From assembly GCA_014239655.1 (NCBI GenBank), contig JAAZYM010000023.1, positions 1 through 46,482 on the forward strand: a stretch of 46,482 bases of DNA, in the 5' to 3' direction. Source of the stretch: Flavobacteriales bacterium. Its GTDB lineage: Bacteria; Bacteroidota; Bacteroidia; Flavobacteriales; BACL11. Both the position numbers and the translations under genes were made by a program. Within the stretch, counting starts at the first letter, position 1, and each line of letters begins with the position of its first letter. The notes below the pieces were generated by a model. The model did not search any database, was not told where the DNA came from, and saw only the letters and a list, made by a program, of their open reading frames with translations. Shown here piece after piece: positions 8,007-17,017 of the stretch.

Positions 8007-8993
8007 ATGAGTGTAAAGATAGGAAATATTGATATAGGAGAATTCCCGCTCTTGTTAGCTCCAATGGAAGATGTTAGTGACCCTCCATTTAGAGCCCTAT
8101 GTAAAGAGAATGGAGCAGATGTAATGTATACTGAATTTATATCCTCGGAGGGACTTATCAGAGACGCATTTAAAAGCACACAAAAATTAGACATCTATGA
8201 TTTTGAAAGACCAATTGGTATCCAAATATTTGGAAATGAAATATCATCAATGCGCCAAGCAACTGAAATATGTGCTAAAGAAAATCCTGAATTTATTGAT
8301 ATTAATTATGGTTGTCCTGTAAAGAAGGTTGCAAATAAAGGAGCTGGAGCCGGTATATTAAAGGATATTCCTAAGATGATTTCTATGACTAAAGAGATTG
8401 TTGAATCTACCAGTATTCCCGTGACAGTAAAAACAAGATTAGGATGGGATGAAAACTCCAAATATATAGTTGAAGTTGCTGAACGTCTCCAAGATGTCGG
8501 TATTAAAGCTATTTCAATTCATGGAAGAACCAGAAAACAAATGTATAAAGGAGAGGCTGATTGGACATTAATTGGGGAAGTGAAAAATAACCCTAACATG
8601 AAAATTCCAATATTTGGAAATGGAGATGTTAATACCCCAGAGAAAGTAAAAGAAGTCAAAAACAGATATGGAGTTGATGGTGTGATGATTGGAAGGGGGG
8701 CTATTGGATATCCATGGATCTTTAATGAGATTAAGCATTATCTCAAAACCAATACTCTCTTAGAAAAACCAAATATATCAGAAAGAGTACGAGTATGTAA
8801 ACAGCATCTGAAACATTCAATTATATGGAAAGGAGAAAAATTAGGAATAGCAGAAATGAAAAGACATTATAGTAGTTACTTTAAAGCAATACCCAATTTT
8901 AAAGAATATCGCACACGTATGGTGACTTCAAATTCGGAAAAAGAAGTATTAGAAATTCTTAATGATGTGAAAGCAAAATTTATTAACTACTAG
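8007..8993 (+). CDS. dusB: tRNA-dihydrouridine synthase, DusB-like
   Basis: FMN-dependent enzyme reducing specific uridines in the tRNA D-loop. The 328-residue protein has an N-terminal TIM barrel and a C-terminal helical domain. Visible motifs: APMEDVSDPPFR (19-30, FMN/substrate), NYGCPVKK with catalytic Cys103, KTRLGW, HGRTRKQMYKGEADW and GRGAIGYPWIF (phosphate binding). It is divergent from the CPBP protease, with about 22 bp between proposed starts. Its 3' end overlaps the convergent permease gene by CTAG. The DusB subclass is judged from the motif style and length only. Confidence 0.92.
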   Translation: MSVKIGNIDIGEFPLLLAPMEDVSDPPFRALCKENGADVMYTEFISSEGLIRDAFKSTQKLDIYDFERPIGIQIFGNEISSMRQATEICAKENPEFIDINYGCPVKKVANKGAGAGILKDIPKMISMTKEIVESTSIPVTVKTRLGWDENSKYIVEVAERLQDVGIKAISIHGRTRKQMYKGEADWTLIGEVKNNPNMKIPIFGNGDVNTPEKVKEVKNRYGVDGVMIGRGAIGYPWIFNEIKHYLKTNTLLEKPNISERVRVCKQHLKHSIIWKGEKLGIAEMKRHYSSYFKAIPNFKEYRTRMVTSNSEKEVLEILNDVKAKFINY

Positions 8994-10204
8994 TCTGCCC
9001 TCTTCTTATTAAACATTACAAGGGAAGTCCCCCATGAAGCAAAAAATCCAATCATTAAAACCAATACTTGTACTAATATAAGGTCCTTAAATTGAATAAT
9101 TACAGGATAATAATCTATAACAAAACTTCCTTCACCCATTTTTATTAATCCAAAGTGTTGTTGTAAAAAAGACAAAAAGACTCCGAAAATAATTCCTAAA
9201 AGGCTGCCAGCTAACACACCAAACATACTTTTATAAAGAAAAATATGTTTAATTGAATCTCTTGCAAGACCTAGATTAAATAGACTAGAAATATCATCCT
9301 TCTTGTCTATAATTAAGATAGCTAAAGCGCTAATGATATTAAATGCTGCTATAATGATAATAAAAAGTAGAATCAAAAAAACAACAAGTCTTTCCGTATT
9401 CAATATCTTATATAGAAAATCTTGTTGTTCAAATCTATTTTGAACAATGTATTGCTTACCCATCTTTTCAGCGATCGACTTTTGAATACTCAACATCTTG
9501 CTAGCATCAGACAACTTAATTTCAATTGCCGAAACAAAATCTTCTTTATTAATTAAATTCTGAACAAATCCAATTGGCGTAATGATATATTCAGAATCTA
9601 TTTCTTGCTGGACACCAAAAAAACCCACTGGCATCAAGGAGGATTTTTTAAACGCTCTTTCTAAATTTAGAAGATTATTAGCTTCTCTATTTGGAAGATA
9701 TATATTTACTTGGTCAAAAACTGTACCAATATTCATTGATAAATAATAGGCAATTCCTCGGCCAATAACACCCACATGATTATCATCATAATTACTTATG
9801 TTTTCCCCATTAACAATGACAGAATCAAAATTTGTTAACCTATTGTAGTTGTGATCGACTCCCTTTACTGTAGCAATATATTGTTTAGAATTATACTCTA
9901 CCAATACTTTCTCTTCAAGAACACAAGAAATAACATCAATACCATCTTGGTTGGTTAGAATCTTCAAACACTCTTTCTGATTAAAGTTTTTTCCTTCTGT
10001 AGTAGTAACTTTTAAGTGAGGGTCAAAAACATTATACATTCCAACTACTAAATTCTCGAAACCATTAAATACTGACAAAACTATCACTAATGACGCTGTG
10101 CCAATGGCAATTCCAAACTGAGAAATTAATGATAATAAATGAACATAATTTAGTCTCTTCCTACTTAAAAAATAACGCTTAGCAATAAAAAAAGGTAAAT
10201 TCAT
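8990..10204 (-). CDS. LolC/LolE-like ABC transporter permease (FtsX/MacB fold)
   Basis: A 404-residue inner-membrane protein with the FtsX-like plan: one helix near the N-terminus (about 20-45), a large extracytoplasmic domain (about 50-265) and three helices near the C-terminus (about 272-300, 322-348, 372-396). The family moves lipoproteins out of the inner membrane toward the outer membrane (Lol pathway); the LolD-type ATPase is not in this window. It follows rbfA by 6 bp, a gene order common in Bacteroidota, so the pair is probably one operon. Assignment to Lol rather than another FtsX-fold exporter is by family resemblance. Confidence 0.85.
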   Translation of the reverse strand: MNLPFFIAKRYFLSRKRLNYVHLLSLISQFGIAIGTASLVIVLSVFNGFENLVVGMYNVFDPHLKVTTTEGKNFNQKECLKILTNQDGIDVISCVLEEKVLVEYNSKQYIATVKGVDHNYNRLTNFDSVIVNGENISNYDDNHVGVIGRGIAYYLSMNIGTVFDQVNIYLPNREANNLLNLERAFKKSSLMPVGFFGVQQEIDSEYIITPIGFVQNLINKEDFVSAIEIKLSDASKMLSIQKSIAEKMGKQYIVQNRFEQQDFLYKILNTERLVVFLILLFIIIIAAFNIISALAILIIDKKDDISSLFNLGLARDSIKHIFLYKSMFGVLAGSLLGIIFGVFLSFLQQHFGLIKMGEGSFVIDYYPVIIQFKDLILVQVLVLMIGFFASWGTSLVMFNKKRAD

Positions 10205-10210
10205 AAGATT

Positions 10211-10549
10211 TTACTTTTTCAGTAATAGATCTATCTCTTCTGCATAATCTGCAGAATCATCAATAAAAAAATTTAACTCAGGGACTATCCTTAATTGGTT
10301 TCTTACAGCAATTCCTAATTTCTTTCTTAGTAGTGATTTTTTACTCTTAATTTTATTTAATGCATCAAGAAGATCTGTTACAGGAAAGATACTTAAGAAA
10401 ACATTAGCATAAGCTAAATCTGGAGAAATCCTAACTGCAGTTATACCAACAATAATAGGGCCTAAGATATTGCCTGATTCCTTATTAATAATTTGAGCTA
10501 GTTCCTTTAAAATTAAACGTGCAACCTTTTTTTGTCTTGTTGATTCCAT
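10211..10549 (-). CDS. rbfA: Ribosome-binding factor A
   Basis: A 112-residue KH-like protein that helps mature the 5' end of 16S rRNA and the 30S subunit. It starts with the family pattern RQKKVARLILKELAQII, continues with ITAVRISPDLAYANVFLSIF, and ends with the PELNFFIDDSADYAEEIDLLL stretch found at RbfA C-termini. Length is normal for the family. First gene of an rbfA-permease operon; its start is 40 bp from the divergent ABC exporter start, with a TAnnTTTG element 7 nt upstream of the ATG. Confidence 0.93.
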   Translation of the reverse strand: MESTRQKKVARLILKELAQIINKESGNILGPIIVGITAVRISPDLAYANVFLSIFPVTDLLDALNKIKSKKSLLRKKLGIAVRNQLRIVPELNFFIDDSADYAEEIDLLLKK

Positions 10550-10556
10550 TTGTTAG

Positions 10557-10564
10557 CAAAAATA
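10557..10564 (-). promoter_or_regulatory. -7 promoter element for rbfA
   Basis: Minus-strand TATTTTTG, an exact TAnnTTTG match 7 nt before the rbfA ATG, predicting a leaderless or almost leaderless transcript. No good TTG is seen at the usual distance. It lies only 13 nt from the oppositely directed element at 10578, so the two promoters must overlap in polymerase footprint. Confidence 0.5.
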
Positions 10565-10577
10565 AGCAATCCTTTCA

Positions 10578-10585
10578 TATCTTTG
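10578..10585 (+). promoter_or_regulatory. -7 promoter element for the MsbA-like exporter gene, leaderless spacing
   Basis: TATCTTTG followed by TATT and then the ATG at 10590. The 4-nt spacing places the expected transcription start at or next to the start codon. The nearest upstream TTG (10550-10552) is 25 nt away. The same sequence and spacing recur before plsC and tadA, which supports it as a true promoter. Confidence 0.6.
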
Positions 10586-10589
10586 TATT

Positions 10590-12413
10590 ATGCATTTCTT
10601 TATAAGAATCCTAAAATATATAAAACCCTATTCATCTTATGCGGTCTTAAATGTAGGGTCAAATATTATTAGTATTGTTTTTTCATTATTCTCTTTAACA
10701 ATGGTTATTCCTTTTCTTGGCATTTTATTTGGAACACAAGAAAAAGTTTATCAAGCTACCTCTTTATCATTTAATGCACAAGCTATCAAAGAAAATTTCT
10801 ATTTATTTATTAGTACAGTAATAGATAATAATGGGAAGGTTGAGGCGCTGATGCTTATCTGCATCCTAGTATTTATAATGTTTCTTTTGAAAAACTTCTT
10901 TAGATATCTTGCTTTATTTTTTCTAACTCCAATTAGAAATGGAATTATCCATGATATAAGGATGGACCTCCAAAAGAAAATACTATCCCTAGATATGTCT
11001 TCTATTGGATCAAAAAGAAAAGGAGACCTAACATCTAGAATGACAGCAGATTTAGTAGAAATAGAGTGGTCAATTATGGGGGCTCTAGAAATGTTTTTTA
11101 AAGACCCTATAACAATAATTATTTTTCTTTCTACATTAATTTTTATTAGCCCACCACTTACAATTTTTGTTATTGTCCTGTTTCCAATAGCTGGTATTTT
11201 AATTGGTTATATTGGTAAGAGTCTTAAGAGCTCATCAAAAAAAGGACAAGATAAATTAGCCTATATAATGTCTGTGATAGATGAGAATATTTTTGGCTTA
11301 AGAATAATAAAAGCTTTTAATGCCGAAGATTTTATTAATTCAAGATTTGAGGTTACAAGCAATGAATATAAAAAGATTATGACAAGTATTCTTAGAAAAA
11401 AAGATTTGTCATCACCTATGAGTGAATTCCTCAGTACTATTGTAATGGTGATTATTATGTGGTTTGGTGGCCAGCTAGTTCTTGCTGATAATTCTATGTT
11501 GTCGCCACAAGAATTTATCGGCTATATTTTACTTTTCTCTCAAATAATTCCTCCAGTAAAATCTCTTACGACTTCTTATTACTATATACAAAAAGGAAGT
11601 GCAGCAGCAGAAAGAGTTTATGAAATACTCGACACTGAAAATCAAATAGAAAACATAAAAACCCCAAAACAGATTACTACAATTAAAGAATCTATTTCAT
11701 TTGAGATCAAATCTTTTAAATATGAAAATATTCAAGTCTTAAAAGACGTCAATTTTGAGATTAGACAAGGAGAAAAGACGGCCCTTGTTGGGCAATCTGG
11801 AGGAGGAAAATCTACAATAGCCGACCTACTTCCAAGATTCTATGATTTAATAGATGGTTCTATTAAGATAGATGGTATTAATATAAAAGATATCGATATA
11901 AAACAGCTACGTAAACTAATAGGTATTGTAAGTCAAGACTCCATCTTATTTAATGATACTATTTATAATAACATTAAGATTGGGAATCTGGATGCTAATA
12001 AAGAAGATGTTATTAATGCAGCAAAAGCAGCTAATGCACATGATTTCATATTAAAAACAGAACAAGGTTATGAGACTAATATTGGAAATGCAGGGGACAA
12101 ACTATCTGGCGGACAAAAACAAAGAATAAGCATTGCAAGAGCAATCTTAAAAGATCCTGAAATTTTAATCTTAGATGAGGCAACCTCATCATTAGACTCT
12201 GAATCAGAACAGCTTATCCAAGATGCTTTATCAAACCTAATGAAATCAAGAACATCCTTAGTTATCGCTCATAGATTATCAACAATAGAAAATTCAGATA
12301 ATATTATAGTGTTAAATGAAGGAAAAATCATTGAACAAGGTAAGCATGCTGATTTAATTACTAAAAATGGTCAGTACAAGAAACTATATAATCTACAATA
12401 TAACAAGAGCTAA
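10590..12413 (+). CDS. ABC exporter, MsbA-like (fused membrane and ATPase domains)
   Basis: A 607-residue half-transporter: six transmembrane helices in residues 1-330 and a nucleotide-binding domain in about 365-605. The ATPase part has Walker A GQSGGGKST (about 401), the signature LSGGQKQR, Walker B ILILDEATSS and the switch His in IAHRLST. In Bacteroidota this type is usually annotated as MsbA, the lipid A-core flippase, but the family also contains peptide and drug exporters, so the substrate is inferred. Transcribed divergently from rbfA; its stop overlaps the stop of convergent hflX by 4 bp. Confidence 0.88.
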   Translation: MHFFIRILKYIKPYSSYAVLNVGSNIISIVFSLFSLTMVIPFLGILFGTQEKVYQATSLSFNAQAIKENFYLFISTVIDNNGKVEALMLICILVFIMFLLKNFFRYLALFFLTPIRNGIIHDIRMDLQKKILSLDMSSIGSKRKGDLTSRMTADLVEIEWSIMGALEMFFKDPITIIIFLSTLIFISPPLTIFVIVLFPIAGILIGYIGKSLKSSSKKGQDKLAYIMSVIDENIFGLRIIKAFNAEDFINSRFEVTSNEYKKIMTSILRKKDLSSPMSEFLSTIVMVIIMWFGGQLVLADNSMLSPQEFIGYILLFSQIIPPVKSLTTSYYYIQKGSAAAERVYEILDTENQIENIKTPKQITTIKESISFEIKSFKYENIQVLKDVNFEIRQGEKTALVGQSGGGKSTIADLLPRFYDLIDGSIKIDGINIKDIDIKQLRKLIGIVSQDSILFNDTIYNNIKIGNLDANKEDVINAAKAANAHDFILKTEQGYETNIGNAGDKLSGGQKQRISIARAILKDPEILILDEATSSLDSESEQLIQDALSNLMKSRTSLVIAHRLSTIENSDNIIVLNEGKIIEQGKHADLITKNGQYKKLYNLQYNKS

Positions 12414-13579
12414 TAAAGAAAATTATTATACGGATATCTCTTGATATGTAATTCCTTAATTCTATCATAAAGTAATATCTTTAAGTCTTCAAAATTTATT
12501 TTATCCAATGCTGAAATAAAAATACTATCAAGATCTAATCTACTCATCCAAGTTTCTTTCAGATCTTTAAGTGACCTATTCTCTTTTGTAGATTCAGTAA
12601 GGTCATCTGCTTCTTTCTGAATAAAAGAATACGCATCTATCTTATTAAAAACTAATATTTGAGGTTTATTCTCCGCGCCAATCTCTGCTATTGTTTTATT
12701 AACTATTGTGATTTGATCCTCAAAGTTTGGATTAGATATATCAACCAGATGAATTAAGACATCAGACTCTCTCACCTCATCTAATGTTGATTTAAATGAT
12801 TCAATAAGTTGATGTGGTAACTTCCTGATAAAACCCACTGTATCAGATAGCAAGAATGGCAAATTCTTAATAACAACCTTTCTTACTGTAGTGTCAAGCG
12901 TTGCAAACAACTTGTTTTCAGCAAAAATATCAGATTTAGATAATATATTCATCAACGTAGATTTACCTGCATTTGTATATCCTACAAGAGCAACTCTTAT
13001 CATATTTGCCCTTCCTTTTCTTCTAACTAGACTTTGCTTGTCAATCTTATCTAATTTTTTTCGCAATAAAGAGATCTTATCTTTAATGATTCGTCGATCT
13101 GTTTCTATTTGAGTCTCCCCAGGCCCTCTCATTCCTATACCCCCTTTCTGTCTTTCTAAGTGGGTCCACATTCTAGTTAATCTTGGGAGCAGATACTCAT
13201 ATTGAGCAAGCTCAACCTGTGTTCGGGCTTGTGCAGTTTTTGCTCGAGATGCGAAAATATCAAGTATTAGATTGCTTCTATCTAATATCTTACATTTTGG
13301 GAATATCTTTTGAATATTTCTTAATTGAGAGGGGGAAAGGTCATCATCAAAGACTATGATATCTATAGATTCATTTTCAGCATAATCTTTAACTTCATTA
13401 ATTTTTCCTTTACCTAAAAAAGTCGTGTTATCAGGATGTTTTAATTTCTGGGTAAAATTTCTGACAGGTATTGCCCCGGCGGTCTTAACAAGAAAAGCTA
13501 ACTCATCAAGATACTCATAAACTTGTTCAGTTTTAAGATTAGGCGTTATTAGACCAATTAGAATTGCCCTCTCCTTCAT
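12410..13579 (-). CDS. hflX: GTPase HflX
   Basis: Ribosome-associated GTPase that splits stalled 70S or 100S ribosomes under stress. The 389-residue protein has the N-terminal HflX domain (with the TFLGKGK stretch and GPGETQIETDRR near 150-160) followed by the GTPase domain: GYTNAGKST (G1, about 199), the DTTVR switch, DTVGFIRKLPH (G3) and NKID (G4). The C-terminal region is a little shorter than in E. coli. It lies 21 bp after a small membrane protein gene on the same strand and overlaps the ABC exporter stop by 4 bp. Confidence 0.94.
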   Translation of the reverse strand: MKERAILIGLITPNLKTEQVYEYLDELAFLVKTAGAIPVRNFTQKLKHPDNTTFLGKGKINEVKDYAENESIDIIVFDDDLSPSQLRNIQKIFPKCKILDRSNLILDIFASRAKTAQARTQVELAQYEYLLPRLTRMWTHLERQKGGIGMRGPGETQIETDRRIIKDKISLLRKKLDKIDKQSLVRRKGRANMIRVALVGYTNAGKSTLMNILSKSDIFAENKLFATLDTTVRKVVIKNLPFLLSDTVGFIRKLPHQLIESFKSTLDEVRESDVLIHLVDISNPNFEDQITIVNKTIAEIGAENKPQILVFNKIDAYSFIQKEADDLTESTKENRSLKDLKETWMSRLDLDSIFISALDKINFEDLKILLYDRIKELHIKRYPYNNFLY

Positions 13580-13600
13580 ATAAAAACACTATATTTTATA

Positions 13601-13942
13601 TTAAGATTTCTTTCGTGCATTAATAAAGTTCCTAATAAATGCAACCATTGCTAGTTTCGAAGTTAAAATCATAGCAAGCACACGATACAGTCCAATCCCC
13701 CCACTATCTATTGATTTCGGAAGCCTCATGCCCACTAAAGCAATTAATAATAATAGGGTTAATAAAACAGCAACATGGGCAATAACCTTGTTTTCGTTTT
13801 TCACTCCATTATTACATAAAAATAGAATCACCCCAAAAAACACAGGAATTAGAGCAGTTGGTGAGTCCACATCAAAATAACCCCATAAACCTATTACAAT
13901 TAATGTTATACTATTTAATAAATTAGCTTTTGTAGTTGTCAT
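13601..13942 (-). CDS. Small multi-helix membrane protein, function unknown
   Basis: The open frame reaches 14014, but I choose the inner ATG at 13940-13942: the resulting 113-residue protein starts MTTTKANLLNS immediately before the first helix, whereas the upstream 24 residues look like translated AT-rich spacer. Hydrophobic segments lie at about 8-25, 30-45, 58-75 and 85-105, separated by short polar turns. No catalytic or binding motif is recognisable. It is followed after 21 bp by hflX, probably in one operon, which does not by itself reveal a function. Confidence 0.7.
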   Translation of the reverse strand: MTTTKANLLNSITLIVIGLWGYFDVDSPTALIPVFFGVILFLCNNGVKNENKVIAHVAVLLTLLLLIALVGMRLPKSIDSGGIGLYRVLAMILTSKLAMVAFIRNFINARKKS

Positions 13943-14029
13943 ATAAATGAATTTAATTAAAAAATTTCTTAGCACAAAGAAACAAATAAAACTAAAAAAA
14001 TTTGGTATTTTCACGACTTTATATTTATA

Positions 14030-17017
14030 ATGAAAAACCTCGTCAAACTATTATTTTTATTTTTAATAAGCTACTATAATAGTTATGGGCAAGAGGCATT
14101 CCCTGTAAATGGTGTAGATGAAAATTATAAACCAACCTATGCATTTATAAATGCTCATATAGTAATCTCTGGTGAAAAAGAAATAAAAAATGGAACCTTA
14201 ATTATTAGAGATAGAATAATTCTTGAAGTTGACAGTAACATTGCTATTCCAAATGATGCAATAGTATATAATCTCAAAGGTGATTATGTCTATCCCTCCT
14301 TTATAGATCTATATTCTGATTATGGGCTCAAGAAAACAGAAAAAGAATCATCAAGTTACAGACCGCAATATAAAAGTAAAAAGAAAGGAGCTTATCATTG
14401 GAATCAAGCAATTCATCCTGAAATACATGCCTCACATGAATTTAATCATGATAAAGAAAGATTAAAATATCTTGAAATGGGATTTGGATCTCTTTTAACA
14501 CATAAACAAGATGGTATCTTTAGAGGAACAGGATGTCTAACATTATTAGCGAATAATCAAGAAAATGACGATATACTAATGGATAAAGCCGCCACCTTCT
14601 ACTCATTTAAAAAAGGGGCTTCAAAGCAAAGGTATCCGACTTCTCTTATGGGAAGCATTGCATTAGTTAAGCAAACATTACTTGATGCAGAATGGTATGA
14701 AAATACAAGTAATCATTCTAATATTTCTCTTTCTGAATACAATTCAAACAAATATCTTCCAAAGATATTTGAGCTAAAGAGTCATTTAGATTATTCGAGA
14801 CTATTTAAGATCTCAGATGAATTTGAAATTGACTATATAGTAAAAGGAATTGGGAATGAATTCCTAAGAATAGATGAGATTAAAAAATCAGGATTTCCAA
14901 TTATTGTTCCTATCGCCTTTCCAAAAGCATATGATGTTTCAAATCCAGAAGAAGCAATGGACATAAGCCTAAGTAAACTAAAAAGATGGGAAACTGCTCC
15001 ATTCAACCTAAGAATACTTGAAGAAAATAAATTAACATATACTATTACTTCATCAGGCATAGATAAAAAATCTGATTTCATTAAAAACCTAAGAATAGCC
15101 GTAGAGAAAGGCTTGTCTCAAAAAGATGCGTTGAATGCGCTTACAGTAACACCTGCAAAATTAATAGGGATGAGTGAAAAATTAGGGAGCTTAGAAAAAA
15201 ATAAAATAGCAAATTTTATCATCTGTTCATCTAATATCTTTAATGATGGGATTATCTATGAAAACTGGACTGGTGGAAAGAAAAATACCATTAATAAGAA
15301 AATTAAAAATGACATTAGAGGATATTATACATTTAACTCAAATAATTTTAAAGATATATTAGTAGAGATAAAAGGAAGCAAAGAGAAACCTCAAACAAGA
15401 ATAATAAAGATTGATTCCTCAAATCTAAAAACAACCCTGAATGAAAAAAGAGTTGTAATATATAATGATGCAGGAGATTTTAGATGTTCAGGAGTTTATG
15501 ATGAGGGTACAATTAAAGGAAGATATCAAGACAGAACAGGAATCCTACATGAATTTATAATGACAAGAGATTCTTCTTTAAGAAAAAAAGAAAGAAAAGA
15601 AAGAATATTAAAGACAACTGATGTGCCAGATGTTTGGACTCCAAATAAATCTAATGGTCTAGCCAAGAGTCTAAATAAAAAAAGCTTACTATTTAAGAAT
15701 GCTAAATTATGGACAAATGAAGATCTTGGGATAATTAATAATGGGGATATTGCTATAAGTAATGGGAAAATTATCGCTATTGGTGAAAATCTTGATACAA
15801 ATCAGATTCCAGACTTTGAAAAGTTAGATATACAGGTGATAAATTTAAGAGGTAAGCATATAACATCTGGAATAATTGATGAACACTCACATATAGCAAT
15901 TAGTAAAGGAGTAAATGAGGGGAGTCAAGCAGTAACAGCAGAAGTTAGTATTGCTGATGTAATAAATCCAGATGACCATAATATTTATCGACAAATAGCA
16001 GGTGGTGTTACGTGCTCGCAACTCTTACATGGATCTGCTAACCCAATCGGAGGTCAATCTGCACTTATTAAACTTCGATGGGGAAAATCTGCTGAAGAAA
16101 TGAAAATTAAAAATACTGATGGTTTTATCAAATTTGCACTTGGAGAAAACGTAAAGCAAAGTAATTGGGGGAGTTTTAATACAACACGATTTCCTCAAAC
16201 AAGAATGGGGGTAGAACAAATCTTCTATGATGCCTTCTATAGAACAAAAAGATATAAAGAAGAATGGGAAAATTATAATAAACTAAGTTTAAGGAAAAAG
16301 AGAGAAACCAATCCTCCAAGAGAAAATCTAGAACTTAACACCTTAGTTGAAATATTAAATGGTGAGAGACATATTACATGTCATTCCTACGTAGAATCAG
16401 AGATTAATATGCTAATGCATGTTGCTGATTCTATGGGTTTTAAAATTAACACTTTTACTCATATATTAGAAGGATATAAAATTGCGAAAAAACTAAAGCA
16501 ACACGGGGCGGGTGCATCTACATTCTCAGATTGGTGGGCTTATAAATTTGAAGTTAACGACGCAATACCATATAATGCCGCAATCCTTAATCAAGCAGGT
16601 GTTGTAACAGCAATTAATTCTGACGATGCAGAGATGGGTAGGAGATTAAATCAAGAAGCAGCTAAAGCTGTTAAGTACGGAAAAACATCTGAGGAAGATG
16701 CTTGGAAAATGGTCACATTAAATCCCGCCAAACTACTACATCTTGATAATAGAATTGGTTCCTTAAAAGTTGGTAAGGATGCCGATATAGTAATATGGTC
16801 AGATAATCCTCTCTCTATTTATGCAAAAGTAGAACAAACATATATTGATGGGGAGTGTTATTATGATCAAAAAAATAATCTCTCAAATCAAGAAAGAGAT
16901 AGAAATGAAAAGATAAGAATTATCAATAAACTTAGTAATATAAAAGGTAATAATAAAATTAAAGATAGACCAAGAAAAGAAAAATTATATCATTGCGATA
17001 CCATCGAACATGAATAA
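14030..17017 (+). CDS. Secreted two-module amidohydrolase-family protein
   Basis: A 995-residue protein with an N-terminal signal peptide (about 1-20, ending near YGQ). It contains two amidohydrolase-like modules. The first (about 35-430) keeps the fold's terminal signature (ALNALTVTPAKLIGM, GSLEKNK) but has lost the HxH motif: its position reads SFIDLYSDYG. The second (about 565-960) is complete: DEHSHIA near 617, CHSY, THILEG and the NSDD Asp, then KMVTLNPAKLLHL and GSLKVGKDADIVIW. Such enzymes hydrolyse cyclic amides or act as imidazolonepropionase- or dipeptidase-like enzymes; substrate unknown. Start preceded by TATATTTA close to the ATG. Overlaps the next gene by 8 bp. Confidence 0.85.
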   Translation: MKNLVKLLFLFLISYYNSYGQEAFPVNGVDENYKPTYAFINAHIVISGEKEIKNGTLIIRDRIILEVDSNIAIPNDAIVYNLKGDYVYPSFIDLYSDYGLKKTEKESSSYRPQYKSKKKGAYHWNQAIHPEIHASHEFNHDKERLKYLEMGFGSLLTHKQDGIFRGTGCLTLLANNQENDDILMDKAATFYSFKKGASKQRYPTSLMGSIALVKQTLLDAEWYENTSNHSNISLSEYNSNKYLPKIFELKSHLDYSRLFKISDEFEIDYIVKGIGNEFLRIDEIKKSGFPIIVPIAFPKAYDVSNPEEAMDISLSKLKRWETAPFNLRILEENKLTYTITSSGIDKKSDFIKNLRIAVEKGLSQKDALNALTVTPAKLIGMSEKLGSLEKNKIANFIICSSNIFNDGIIYENWTGGKKNTINKKIKNDIRGYYTFNSNNFKDILVEIKGSKEKPQTRIIKIDSSNLKTTLNEKRVVIYNDAGDFRCSGVYDEGTIKGRYQDRTGILHEFIMTRDSSLRKKERKERILKTTDVPDVWTPNKSNGLAKSLNKKSLLFKNAKLWTNEDLGIINNGDIAISNGKIIAIGENLDTNQIPDFEKLDIQVINLRGKHITSGIIDEHSHIAISKGVNEGSQAVTAEVSIADVINPDDHNIYRQIAGGVTCSQLLHGSANPIGGQSALIKLRWGKSAEEMKIKNTDGFIKFALGENVKQSNWGSFNTTRFPQTRMGVEQIFYDAFYRTKRYKEEWENYNKLSLRKKRETNPPRENLELNTLVEILNGERHITCHSYVESEINMLMHVADSMGFKINTFTHILEGYKIAKKLKQHGAGASTFSDWWAYKFEVNDAIPYNAAILNQAGVVTAINSDDAEMGRRLNQEAAKAVKYGKTSEEDAWKMVTLNPAKLLHLDNRIGSLKVGKDADIVIWSDNPLSIYAKVEQTYIDGECYYDQKNNLSNQERDRNEKIRIINKLSNIKGNNKIKDRPRKEKLYHCDTIEHE

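Noticed and set aside
7985-8194. Upstream extension of the CPBP protease reading frame into dus
   Set aside because: Antisense to the conserved N-terminal flavin-binding region of dus, and its sequence has no resemblance to a membrane-protein N-terminus.
13943-14014. 24-residue N-terminal extension of the small membrane protein at 13601
   Set aside because: Translated AT-rich spacer of low complexity; the ATG at 13942 lies directly before the first helix.
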